Source: Sphingomonas kyeonggiensis
GTDB lineage: Bacteria; Pseudomonadota; Alphaproteobacteria; Sphingomonadales; Sphingomonadaceae
Length of the DNA: 64,000 nucleotides
Direction: 5' to 3'
Assembly: GCF_014204495.1 (NCBI RefSeq)
Contig: NZ_JACHLN010000005.1
Location: 155,383 to 219,382, forward strand
Part shown: positions 42,418 through 50,024 of the stretch, one piece after another
Layout: the number at the start of each line of letters is the position of its first letter
How positions within the stretch are numbered: the stretch's first letter is position 1
Program-made: the position numbers and the translations under genes
The notes under the pieces: generated by a model
What the model was told of the DNA's origin: nothing
The model's input: only the letters and a program-made list of their open reading frames with translations
Databases searched by the model: none

Positions 42418-44262
42418 ATGCAGTTCGTGACTCCCGGCAGCTGTTCCCCGGCGGAGGCCGGGGCCCAGTTGCACCGTCGTTCGAGAGGTTCGACTATCCT
42501 CACCGGGTTCGCCGAAACTGGGCCCCGGCCTTCGCCGGGGAACGGGGAGGGTGACCTTCTGCAAATCCTCCCCCGGAGGGGGAGGGGGACCGCCAGCAAA
42601 GCTGGTGGTGGAGGGGTAGCGCGCCTCAAGCTCCGAAGCCCGTGGAGAGTACCCCTCCACCAGCTTCGCTGGTCCCCCTCCCCCTCCGGGGGAGGATTGG
42701 TTGGGCTGGCCCTCGCACTCCTCGCCAGCACCTCCCCGGCGCTGGCGCAGGATTACGACGTGCTGATCCGGGGCGGCACCGTCTATGACGGGAGCGGCGC
42801 GCCGGGACGGAGCGCCGATGTCGCGATCCAGGGGGACCGGATCGTCGCGGTGGGGACGATCCCCGCCACGGCGACGGCCAAGACAACCGTCGATGCCCGG
42901 GGCAAGATCGTCGCGCCGGGATTCATCGATCCGCATTCGCATGCGGCGCCCAATATCCAGACGCCCGAGCTCGCTCCGGCATTGCCGATGCTCTACCAGG
43001 GCATCACCACCTTGTTCGCCAACCCGGATGGCGGCGGCCCGGCCGACCTGGCGCCGCAGATCGCGGACCTGCGCACCAACACCCCCGGCGTCAATGTCGC
43101 GCTGATGATCGGCCACAATGCCGTGCGTGCCGCGGTGATGGGCAATGTCGATCGCCATGCGAGCCCCGAGGAACAGGCGAAGATGGAGGGGCTGGTTACC
43201 GCGGCGATGAAGCTCGGTGCGTTCGGCCTGTCCGACGGGCCCTTCTACATCCCGGCCAAATATTCGAACACCGCCGAGATCGTCGGGCTGGCAAAGGCCG
43301 CCAGCGCCTTCCCGCACGCCTTTTACGAGAGCCATATCCGCGACGAGGGCAATTACGACATCGGCGTGGTCGCGGCGGTCGAGGAAGTCATCACCGTTGC
43401 GCGCGAGGCGAAGATCCCCGGCGTCGTCACCCATATCAAGGTGCTCGGCCCCCAGGTCTGGGGCAAGTCGGCGGAGGTGATCGCGCATATCGACAAGGCG
43501 CGTGCCGCCGGCGTCCAGGTCTGGGCCGACCAATATCCCTATACCGCCTCGGGCTCGAGCCTGATGGCGTCGCTCGTCCCCGGCTGGGCGCAGGAGGGCG
43601 GGGCGGATGCGCTGGCCAAAAGGCTGGAGGATCCGGCGATGCGGGCCAGGATTCGGGCGGAGATGGTGCCCAATCTGGCGCGGCGCGCCGGGCCGCACGC
43701 GATCCAGATCCGCGCGTACAAGGCCGATCCCTCGCTCGACGGCAAGCGGCTCGACGAAGTCGGTGCGATCATGCAGCTCGAGCCGCTCGATGCCGCGATC
43801 GAGATGCTCAAGAAGGGCGGGGCGCCCACCGTGTCGTTCAACATGAGCGACAAGGATGTCGAGGCGTTCATGCGGCAAGGCTGGACGATGACCTCCACCG
43901 ATGGCGGGCTGCCGCCCTTCGGCAAGACCGCCGAGCATCCGCGTGCGTACGGCGCCTTCCCGCGCAAGCTGCGCAACTATGTGCTCGACAAGCCGGTGAT
44001 CCCGATGGCCCAGGCGATCCACGCCGCGACCGGGCTGCCGGCGAAGGTGTTCGACGTGGTCGATCGCGGGGCGCTGCGGAAGGGCGCCTTTGCCGACGTG
44101 ATCGTCTTCGACCCGAAGACGGTGCGCGACACCGCCACCTATGAGAAGCCCCACGCCTATGCCCAGGGCATGGACTATGTCTTCGTCAACGGCAGGGCGG
44201 CGCTGGTGGCGGGCAAGCCGGTGGCGGCGCGGTTCGGGCGGGTGTTGTTGCGGGGGGAATAG
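42418..44262 (+). CDS. Exported N-acyl-D-amino-acid deacylase family amidohydrolase (2), REPIN-invaded 5' end
   Basis: Second D-aminoacylase-type enzyme: HxH at FIDPHSHAAPN, GAFGLSDGPFYIP, ESHIRDEG, VVTHIKVLG and TSTDGGLPPFG, ending GAFADVIVFDP. A Sec-like segment LVGLALALLASTSPALAQD is seen, but it begins at once after a REPIN that ends at 42698. Two starts are possible: ATG 42418, with GAGGGG 4 nt upstream, translates 93 REPIN-encoded residues before the signal segment (614 aa); TTG 42697 gives 521 aa and a signal peptide without its charged n-region. The original start was probably displaced by the repeats, so export may be impaired. It lies 8 bp after the receptor stop. Confidence 0.8.
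   Translation: MQFVTPGSCSPAEAGAQLHRRSRGSTILTGFAETGPRPSPGNGEGDLLQILPRRGRGTASKAGGGGVARLKLRSPWRVPLHQLRWSPSPSGGGLVGLALALLASTSPALAQDYDVLIRGGTVYDGSGAPGRSADVAIQGDRIVAVGTIPATATAKTTVDARGKIVAPGFIDPHSHAAPNIQTPELAPALPMLYQGITTLFANPDGGGPADLAPQIADLRTNTPGVNVALMIGHNAVRAAVMGNVDRHASPEEQAKMEGLVTAAMKLGAFGLSDGPFYIPAKYSNTAEIVGLAKAASAFPHAFYESHIRDEGNYDIGVVAAVEEVITVAREAKIPGVVTHIKVLGPQVWGKSAEVIAHIDKARAAGVQVWADQYPYTASGSSLMASLVPGWAQEGGADALAKRLEDPAMRARIRAEMVPNLARRAGPHAIQIRAYKADPSLDGKRLDEVGAIMQLEPLDAAIEMLKKGGAPTVSFNMSDKDVEAFMRQGWTMTSTDGGLPPFGKTAEHPRAYGAFPRKLRNYVLDKPVIPMAQAIHAATGLPAKVFDVVDRGALRKGAFADVIVFDPKTVRDTATYEKPHAYAQGMDYVFVNGRAALVAGKPVAARFGRVLLRGE
42443..42543. repeat. REPIN-like inverted pair, family A2 (101 bp)
   Basis: Same 101-bp unit as 26439-26539, in opposite core orientation (the core reads TCGTTCGAGAGGTTCGAC here). 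It lies inside the 5' part of the second deacylase frame. Confidence 0.85.
42564..42698. repeat. REPIN-like inverted pair, family E (135 bp)
   Basis: Perfect 28-bp outer arms (42564-42591 and 42671-42698), the left starting AATCCTCCCCCGGAGGGGGA. Imperfect inner arms (CCAGCAAAGCTGGTGGTGG... against its complement near 42652-42673) extend the hairpin. The right end forms the first two bases of the TTG codon at 42697. Confidence 0.85.
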
Positions 44263-44283
44263 GCAGCTGGATTCCGCTCTACT

Positions 44284-44431
44284 CCCCTCCCTGTAAGGGA
44301 GGGGTCGGGGGTGGGTTGCGACCCCGGCGAAGGCCGGGGGAGCTCAGCCAGCCGGCGGAGACAAAGAAAAGGCCGGGCATCGAGCCCGACCTTTTCTAAC
44401 CCACCCCTAGCCCCTCCCTTGCAGGGAGGGG
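44284..44431. repeat. REPIN-like inverted pair, family C (148 bp), enclosing a terminator
   Basis: CCCCTCCCTGTAAGGGAGGGG (44284-44304) and CCCCTCCCTTGCAGGGAGGGG (44411-44431), with GGGGGTGGGTT and AACCCACCCC inside. A true intrinsic terminator lies in the middle, so the element seems to have formed around or captured it. Confidence 0.8.
44367..44395. terminator. Rho-independent terminator between convergent genes
   Basis: AAAAGG(C)CGGGC-ATCGA-GCCCG(A)CCTTTT: GC-rich stem with A-run on the left and T-run on the right. It can act for the deacylase (+) and the anti-sigma gene (-). Confidence 0.85.
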
Positions 44432-44444
44432 AATTTGTCGCCGC

Positions 44445-45137
44445 TTACTTCCAGCCGCTTGCCTTGGCCTTTGCCTCGGCGCCGGCGTCGAGCGGGTCGC
44501 CTGCCATCATCTCCTGCGCGGCCGCCATCAGCGCGGGATCGGTGCTGCCGGCCTGGGCATAGTCGGTCTTCGCGGCGCTCGATCCCGCCCTGGTCTGGCG
44601 CAACGCCCAGCCCTGGCTGTCGCGGCAGGCGATGCCGTCGGCGGTGGCCGAGGTGAAGACGCGGCAATAGCTCCCCCTGGCGTCGCGGAAGCTTATGGGG
44701 ACCTGGACCGCGCCCGCATTGGAGGCGAGCTGCTGGTCGAGCGCGCCGGCGAGCGTGCCGGCGGCGTAGAGCTGGCCGCCATGCGTCCGCACCACGCCCG
44801 GGTCCTGCAGGCCCTGGCCGATGAAGAGGCCGAGCACCAGCGATGCCGCGATCGCGCCGCCCCAGCGCGTCCAGCCGGGGATGCGGCGGGCGGGCTTGCG
44901 GACCGGCAGCGCGACGACATTGCTATTGCTGCGCAATAGCGCCGCGAGCCGGTCCGGTACGGGCTCCTCGGCGACCGGGGCGAAATGGCCGCTGAGCCGG
45001 GCGCGCAGGGCCCGGTGGCGGGCGACTTCCTCGCCCAGCGCCGGGTCGGCGGCGATGGCGCGCTCGACGCGCCTGGCCTCGAGCGGGCTCAGCTCGCCAT
45101 CGGCATAGGCCATCAGCATTTCGGGATCGATGCTCAT
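44445..45137 (-). CDS. Membrane anti-sigma factor
   Basis: 230 residues. An N-terminal zinc-less ASD-like domain (MLMAYADGELSPLEARRVER, starting DPEMLMAYADGELS as in many alphaproteobacterial anti-sigmas) and one TM helix at about 93-112 (WGGAIAASLVLGLFIGQGL) are followed by a periplasmic domain containing two cysteines (GSYCRVFTS, GIACRDSQG). It overlaps the upstream ECF sigma gene by 4 bp and is translationally coupled to it. It probably sequesters that sigma factor at the membrane. Confidence 0.88.
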   Translation of the reverse strand: MSIDPEMLMAYADGELSPLEARRVERAIAADPALGEEVARHRALRARLSGHFAPVAEEPVPDRLAALLRSNSNVVALPVRKPARRIPGWTRWGGAIAASLVLGLFIGQGLQDPGVVRTHGGQLYAAGTLAGALDQQLASNAGAVQVPISFRDARGSYCRVFTSATADGIACRDSQGWALRQTRAGSSAAKTDYAQAGSTDPALMAAAQEMMAGDPLDAGAEAKAKASGWK

Positions 45138-45619
45138 GCCGCTTCTCCCAGTTGCGCCATCAATGCCTGGCGCCCGCGCACCAGCCGCGAGGTGAGCGTG
45201 CCCATCGGTATGTCGAGGATCTCGGCGGCTTCCTTATAGGCGAGGCCCTCGATCAGCACGAGCGCGACGGCTTCGCGCTGCTCGTCGGGCAGGGTGTGGA
45301 GCGCGGCGTCGATCTCGCCGAGCGCGACGCGCGCCTCGGCGCCGCCGTCCGCGCCGATACCGAGCCCGGCATCGGGGTCGACAAAGGTCTGCGCGGCGCG
45401 GGCGCGGCTGCGGGTGGTGTCGATCCAGCTGTTGCGCATGATCCGGTACATCCAACTGTCCATCCGTGTGCCGGGCTGCCACGATGCGCGCCCGACCAGC
45501 GCCTTTTCGAGCGCGACCTGGCACAGATCGTCGGCATCGGCGGCGTTGCGGGCGAGCGCGCGGGCGAACCGCCGCAGACGCGGCAGCAATGCCAGCAGGT
45601 CGTCCTCGAAAGCCGCCAA
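45134..45619 (-). CDS. ECF sigma factor
   Basis: 161 residues: sigma-2 region (RRFARALARNAADADDLCQV, ALEKALVGRASW, WMYRIMRNSWID) and sigma-4 region (LPDEQREAVALVLIEGLAYK, EAAEILDIPMGTLTSRLVRG). It pairs with the anti-sigma gene directly downstream. The divergent subtilase gene 85 bp away may be part of its regulon, although no ECF promoter (GGAAC...CGT) could be placed convincingly in that gap. Confidence 0.9.
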   Translation of the reverse strand: MAAFEDDLLALLPRLRRFARALARNAADADDLCQVALEKALVGRASWQPGTRMDSWMYRIMRNSWIDTTRSRARAAQTFVDPDAGLGIGADGGAEARVALGEIDAALHTLPDEQREAVALVLIEGLAYKEAAEILDIPMGTLTSRLVRGRQALMAQLGEAA

Positions 45620-45703
45620 TCCCGGTTCCTCTTGTCCGTGGATGAAACGGACGGGGTGCCGCGTTTAATCCACATGATCTTCATTTTGTGCAAGAAGGGC
45701 GCG

Positions 45704-46927
45704 ATGCGCGGCAGGTGGTTCTGGATCGGGTGGATGGCGCTGGCGGTGCCGGCGCATGCCCAGCTGGCGCCGGGGCTGCCGTCGCTGCCGCTGCCGGCGG
45801 GGCAGGTGCTCGACCGGGTCGGCCAGGAAGTCCAGGGCGTGACCGGCGGTGTCGCGCAGCGGCTCGAGGATGTGCGGCGGACGGCGGCGGCCAGGCTGGT
45901 CCGCGACCATCCCGATCGCATCGCGCTCGATCCCCAGGGCTTTCCGGCGCGTGCGGGCGAAGTGGTGGTCGACGATCCCGATGACGCGCTGATCGCGCGG
46001 GCGGTGGCCAAGGGCTATGCGGTGATCGCGCGCGAGGATGTGCTGGGGGTCGGCTATGCGCGGCTGTCGGTCCCGCGCGGGCGCTCGCTGGGCCAGGCGA
46101 TCCGCGAGCTGCGCAAGCTGGGCGGCAGGGACGTGAGCGCCGACCAGCTCCACGCGCCGAGCGGGGCGCTGCCCGGTCCCGCCGCGCCGGTGGCGGCGGG
46201 GAGCGGGACGGTGGTCGGGGTGATCGACGGCGGCGCGGCGGGGGCGGCGCTGTCCTCGGGCTTCGCGACCGGCGCGCCACGGGCGAACGACCATGGCACC
46301 GCCGTAGCCTCGCTGATCGCCGGTGCGGGAACGGTGCGGGGCGGGCTGCCGGGCGCGCGGATCGCCTCGGCCGATGTCTATGGCAGCGATCCGGCCGGCG
46401 GCAACGCCACCGCCATCGCCCGGGCGGTCGGCTGGATGGTGCAGAACCGGGTGAGCGTGGTGACGATCAGCCTGGTCGGCCCCGCCAACCCGCTGCTCGG
46501 CAAGGTGATCGCGGCGGCGCAGGCGCGCGGCACGGTGATCGTCGCGGCGGTGGGCAACAACGGACCCGCCGCGCCGCCGGCCTATCCGGCTTCCTATCCC
46601 GGCGTGATCGCGGTCACCGGTATCGACGGAAAGGGCCGCGCGCTGATCGAGGCGGGGCGGGCAAGCCATCTCGACTATGCCGCCCCCGGCGCCGACATGC
46701 TGGCGATGGGGGCGAACGGCCGCACCATGCGCGTGCGCGGCACGTCGTTCGCCGCGCCCTTCGTCGCCGCGACGATCGCGCGCTTCTACGCAACGCCGGA
46801 CCCGGGTGGGTTGCGCGCCGCGATCGGCAAGGTGGACGCACAGGCGCGCGACGCCGGATCGCGCGGGCCGGACAAGCTTTATGGCCGCGGCGTGCTGTGC
46901 GAGGCATGCCGCACGCCCGCGCAATGA
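45704..46927 (+). CDS. Exported S8 (subtilisin-like) serine protease
   Basis: 407 residues with signal peptide (WFWIGWMALAVPAHAQ). Catalytic triad of family S8: D175 (GVIDGG), H197 (NDHGTAVASLIAG) and S348 (RGTSFAAPFV); the oxyanion Asn is in AAVGNNGPAA. A prodomain of about 130 residues precedes the catalytic domain (DDALIARAVAKGYAVIARED). Such subtilases next to an ECF sigma/anti-sigma pair recur in sphingomonads. The start at 45704 follows AAGAAGGG; the open frame extends far upstream antisense to the sigma gene and is not coding. Confidence 0.9.
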   Translation: MRGRWFWIGWMALAVPAHAQLAPGLPSLPLPAGQVLDRVGQEVQGVTGGVAQRLEDVRRTAAARLVRDHPDRIALDPQGFPARAGEVVVDDPDDALIARAVAKGYAVIAREDVLGVGYARLSVPRGRSLGQAIRELRKLGGRDVSADQLHAPSGALPGPAAPVAAGSGTVVGVIDGGAAGAALSSGFATGAPRANDHGTAVASLIAGAGTVRGGLPGARIASADVYGSDPAGGNATAIARAVGWMVQNRVSVVTISLVGPANPLLGKVIAAAQARGTVIVAAVGNNGPAAPPAYPASYPGVIAVTGIDGKGRALIEAGRASHLDYAAPGADMLAMGANGRTMRVRGTSFAAPFVAATIARFYATPDPGGLRAAIGKVDAQARDAGSRGPDKLYGRGVLCEACRTPAQ

Positions 46928-46998
46928 ACTGATTTCGCAACGAAAAGCAGAAATTTCGAAAAATATTCGCGCTTCCGGGATTAAACCCGAACCGGCCA

Positions 46999-47035
46999 CC
47001 GTTCTCCCGATGTCAGTGAATTTTTGGGAGAACGG
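46999..47035 (+). promoter_or_regulatory. RBS-sequestering hairpin before the Gly-rich protein gene
   Basis: CCGTTCTCCC (46999-47008) is a perfect 10-bp complement of GGGAGAACGG (47026-47035), with a 17-nt AT-rich loop. The right arm contains the ribosome-binding site GGGAG, and the ATG follows 3 nt later (47038). When folded, the site is fully paired, so translation should depend on melting or a binding factor (RNA thermometer or ligand/protein switch). Confidence 0.6.
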
Positions 47036-47037
47036 AC

Positions 47038-47955
47038 ATGATCAAGCTTCTCGGCACCAGCGCCTTCCTCGCCATCGCACTCGCGGCGGCTCCGGCTTCG
47101 GCGCAGATCCTCGGCGGCGGTGGCGGCCTGGGCGGTGGTCTTGGCGGCGGCCTGGGTGGCGGCGGCCTTGGCGGCAATATCGGCGGCAGCGGCATGGGCA
47201 CGCTCGGCAGCACGATCGACAGCCCGATGCGCCGCCTGCCCAGCACCAGCGACACCACCAGCAGCCTGCGCGGCTCGTCGCACACCGAAAAGAACGTCAA
47301 CACCCGCAAGGGCCGCGTGACCGCTTCGAACGACAGTTCGCTCGACTCCACGGTCGCGAACAGCACCCGGGTCGGCGATCGCACGATCGGCGGCAGCGGC
47401 TCGGCCTCGGGCAATGCCGGCGGCAGCGCCGACGCGCAGCTGGTCGGTACCGATGCGGTGCGCGGCACGGCAAGCAACGCCGTGGGCCGCACCCGCGACA
47501 CGGTCTCCAACGTTCGTGACCGCGCCGGCACCGCGACCGACCGCGTCCGCGATACCACGGGCAATGCGGTGAGCCGCACCCGCGACACGGCCGGCAACGC
47601 CGTCTCGCGTGCCCGCAATGCCGTGCCCAGCACGGATGGTGTATCGGCAGCCGCTTCGGGTGCCGCCAATGGCGCGGCTTCGTTCGGAGGCAACACCCTG
47701 GCCCTCGCCGGTTCGGCGGCGGCCAATGGCGACGGCGCCTTCCCGGTCTCGGTCGGCATGCCGGTCACCGATGCCAAGGGCAAGCTGATCGGCACCGTCC
47801 AGTCGGTGCGCACCGCCGGGCGCGGCACCGTCCAGCAGGTGCTGGTCAAGGTGAAGGACAAGACCGCCACGCTGCCCGCCGCCAATTTCACCGGTTCGGG
47901 CAACGCCCTGGTCTCGGCGATGGGCAAGGGTGAAGTGCAGAAGTCGGCAGACTGA
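47038..47955 (+). CDS. Exported Gly-rich protein with amphipathic repeats and PRC-barrel-like tail
   Basis: 305 residues. Signal peptide (MIKLLGTSAFLAIALAAAPA), then a Gly-rich stretch (LGGGGGLGGGLGGGLGGGG). A central series of near-repeats follows: NAVGRTRDTVSNVRDRAG, TATDRVRDTTGNAVSRTRD, TAGNAVSRARNAV, an 11/22-residue pattern of alternating Arg/Asp and Val that would form an amphipathic helix. The C-terminal 70 residues (PVSVGMPVTDAKGKLIGTVQ, VLVKVKDKTATLPAANF) resemble a PRC-barrel. No function is known. It lies 111 bp after the subtilase; its own start is inside a strong hairpin. Confidence 0.75.
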   Translation: MIKLLGTSAFLAIALAAAPASAQILGGGGGLGGGLGGGLGGGGLGGNIGGSGMGTLGSTIDSPMRRLPSTSDTTSSLRGSSHTEKNVNTRKGRVTASNDSSLDSTVANSTRVGDRTIGGSGSASGNAGGSADAQLVGTDAVRGTASNAVGRTRDTVSNVRDRAGTATDRVRDTTGNAVSRTRDTAGNAVSRARNAVPSTDGVSAAASGAANGAASFGGNTLALAGSAAANGDGAFPVSVGMPVTDAKGKLIGTVQSVRTAGRGTVQQVLVKVKDKTATLPAANFTGSGNALVSAMGKGEVQKSAD

Positions 47956-47997
47956 CGGGCGGCGGCAGCCCGCCTGGACAGCAGGACTGCTCCGCCC

Positions 47998-48031
47998 GCG
48001 GCGCGTCTGGCCTCCAAGCCAGGCGCGCCGC
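47998..48031 (+). terminator. Hairpin after the Gly-rich protein gene
   Basis: GCGGCGCGTCTGGC pairs with GCCAGGCGCGCCGC (one G-T wobble) with a 6-nt loop. There is no T-run. Confidence 0.5.
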
Positions 48032-48040
48032 ACCTGCATG

Positions 48041-48070
48041 TGGATCAAGCCAAGTCTTGCATCGATCCAT
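48041..48070. promoter_or_regulatory. Putative operator upstream of kdgD
   Basis: TGGATC (48041-48046) and GATCCA (48064-48069) form an inverted repeat; the right half is part of GCATCGATCCAT (48059-48070), a 12-mer repeated exactly before the TonB receptor at 55798 (55686-55697). Confidence 0.45.
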
Positions 48071-48164
48071 CGCGGCTTTGGTTTGGACGCGAAGGGGATC
48101 ACCCAATAGCTAACGATCGAACCCGACCCCCGTCGATGCGACGGGCGGCGATTAGGAGAAGATC

Positions 48165-49103
48165 GTGACGACCTGGAGCCCGGTTGAAATGGCGCGCAGC
48201 CTTGGCGGCGGCCTGTTGTCCTTTCCGGTCACGCATTTCGATGCCGACGGCGCCTTCGTCGAGGATGCGTATCGCGCGCATTGCGCCTGGATGCTCGAGC
48301 ATGAGCTTACCGGCCTGTTCGCCGCCGGCGGTACCGGCGAGTTCTTCTCGCTGACCCCGGCCGAAGTCATCACCGTCGTGGCGGCTGCCGTGGCCGAGGC
48401 CAATGGCAAGCTGCCGGTGATCTCGGGCTGCGGCTATGGCACCGCCATCGCCACCGAGATCGCGCAGGGCGCCGAAAGGGCCGGCGCCGACGGCCTGCTG
48501 CTGCTGCCGCCCTATCTGGTCGGCTCGAGCCAGGAAGGCCTGGCCGCGCATATCGAGAAGGTGTGCCGCTCCACCGGGCTCGGCGTGATCGTCTACAACC
48601 GCGACAATGCGGTGGTGAACGACGAGACGCTGGCCCGCCTGTGCGAGCGCAATCCCAACCTGGTCGGCTTCAAGGACGGCGTCGGCGACATCGAGCTGAT
48701 GACCCGCATCTTCGCGCGGATGGGCGACCGGCTCACCTATATCGGCGGGCTGCCTACGGCCGAGACCTTCGCCACGCCGTACCTCACCATGGGCGTCACC
48801 ACCTATTCCTCGGCGATCTTCAACTTCATGCCGGAATGGGCGCTCGACTTCTATCGCGCCGTCCGTGCCGGCAACCAGGACGAAGTGATGGCCCAGCTCA
48901 AGGCGTTCGTGCTGCCCTATATCGCGCTGCGCAACCGTGGACGCGGCTATGCGGTGTCGATCGTCAAGGCGGGCATGCGCGTCGTCGGGCGTGATGCGGG
49001 CCCGGTGCGCACCCCGCTGACCGACCTCACCGCCGCCGAGCATGACGAGCTGCGCGCGCTGGTGCAGGGTGTCTCCGCCAAGTCGGTCGCGCACGCCGCG
49101 TGA
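48165..49103 (+). CDS. kdgD: 5-dehydro-4-deoxyglucarate dehydratase
   Basis: 312-residue class I aldolase-fold (DHDPS/NAL superfamily) enzyme. It converts 5-dehydro-4-deoxy-D-glucarate to 2,5-dioxopentanoate with loss of water and CO2, in D-glucarate/galactarate catabolism. Motifs: GLLSFPVTHFDADG, FAAGGTGEFFSLT (instead of the GTTGE of DHDPS), VIVYNRDNAVV with the Tyr, Schiff-base Lys in LVGFKDGVGD, and GGLPTAETFATPY. The last block and the GGTGEFFSLT loop identify KDG dehydratase rather than DHDPS. The GTG at 48165 has AGGAGAAG upstream. The LysR gene follows after 30 bp. Confidence 0.92.
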   Translation: MTTWSPVEMARSLGGGLLSFPVTHFDADGAFVEDAYRAHCAWMLEHELTGLFAAGGTGEFFSLTPAEVITVVAAAVAEANGKLPVISGCGYGTAIATEIAQGAERAGADGLLLLPPYLVGSSQEGLAAHIEKVCRSTGLGVIVYNRDNAVVNDETLARLCERNPNLVGFKDGVGDIELMTRIFARMGDRLTYIGGLPTAETFATPYLTMGVTTYSSAIFNFMPEWALDFYRAVRAGNQDEVMAQLKAFVLPYIALRNRGRGYAVSIVKAGMRVVGRDAGPVRTPLTDLTAAEHDELRALVQGVSAKSVAHAA

Positions 49104-49133
49104 CAGCGCGCCGGGAGGTGCTAGGCTAGGATC

Positions 49134-50024
49134 ATGTTCGAGCTAAGCCAGCTCCGCTGCTTCGTCGCCGCGGCCGAGGAACTCCATTTCGGCCGCGCGG
49201 CGCAGCGCCTGAACATGACCCAGTCGCCGCTCAGCCGGCAAATCCAGCTGCTCGAGCGCATCCTTGGCGTCACCCTGCTCGAGCGGACCAGCCGGCAGGT
49301 GAGCCTTACCCCCGCCGGCCAGGTCTTCCTGATCGAGGCGCGGCGGATCGTCCGCCTTGCCGAAAGCGCGTCGCTCTCCGCCCGGCGCGTGGCGCAGGGT
49401 GATGCCGGCAAGGTCGCGATCGGCTTCACCGCCGTCTCGGGCTATGGCCTTGTGCCGCACATCGTCGCCAATGCCCGGGCTAGCCTGCCCAATATCGATC
49501 TCGACCTGCACGAGATGGTCAGCGGCGACCAGGTCGACGCGCTGCTCACCGGGCTGATCGACATCGGCTTTGTTCGCCCGCCGATCGACCGGCACGAGTT
49601 CGAGACGCTATGCGTGCTGCATGAGCCGCTGGTGGTGGCGCTGCCGCCGGGCGACCCGCGCCAGTCGCGGCCGAGCTTCGAGCTGTCCGACTTCGATGAC
49701 GAGCCGCTGATCATGTATGCGCGGCAGGGCGCGGGCTATTTCCACAACATGCTGGTGCGGCTGTTCGACGATGCCGGCGTCTCGCCGCTCTATGTGCAGC
49801 ACGTCACCCAGATCCATTCGATGCTCGGGCTGGTCCATGCCGGGCTGGCCGCGGCGCTGGTGCCGCAATCGGCGTCTGGGCTGCACCTGATGGATGTCCA
49901 GTTCCGCGCGCTGCGCACCGATCCGGAGAACCCGGTCGAGCTCCACATGGCCTGGCGCCGCGACAACGCCAATCCGGCGCTCGAGCCGATGCGCCGGCTC
50001 TGCGCGCAGACGGCGGGGGCATGA
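49134..50024 (+). CDS. LysR-type transcriptional regulator
   Basis: 296 residues: winged HTH (FELSQLRCFVAAAEELHFGR, AAQRLNMTQSPLSRQIQLLE) and effector domain (VAIGFTAVSGYGLVPHIVAN, SGDQVDALLTGLIDIGFVRP). The HFGRAAQRLNMTQSPLSRQI form is that of the CatR/BenM/CbbR-like group that senses small carboxylates. It lies 30 bp after kdgD and overlaps the carboxylesterase gene by 4 bp, so the three are one operon. A sugar acid or pathway intermediate is the probable effector (inferred). Confidence 0.92.
   Translation: MFELSQLRCFVAAAEELHFGRAAQRLNMTQSPLSRQIQLLERILGVTLLERTSRQVSLTPAGQVFLIEARRIVRLAESASLSARRVAQGDAGKVAIGFTAVSGYGLVPHIVANARASLPNIDLDLHEMVSGDQVDALLTGLIDIGFVRPPIDRHEFETLCVLHEPLVVALPPGDPRQSRPSFELSDFDDEPLIMYARQGAGYFHNMLVRLFDDAGVSPLYVQHVTQIHSMLGLVHAGLAAALVPQSASGLHLMDVQFRALRTDPENPVELHMAWRRDNANPALEPMRRLCAQTAGA

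Noticed and set aside
45620..45703. ECF-type autoregulatory promoter between the sigma gene and the subtilase
   Set aside because: A GGAACC is present on the minus strand, but a -10 at proper spacing would fall within the sigma gene; no convincing match on either strand.
48165..49103. Dihydrodipicolinate synthase (dapA) or N-acetylneuraminate lyase
   Set aside because: The GGTGEFFSLT loop and GGLPTAETFATPY block are those of 5-dehydro-4-deoxyglucarate dehydratase, and the sugar-acid neighbourhood agrees.
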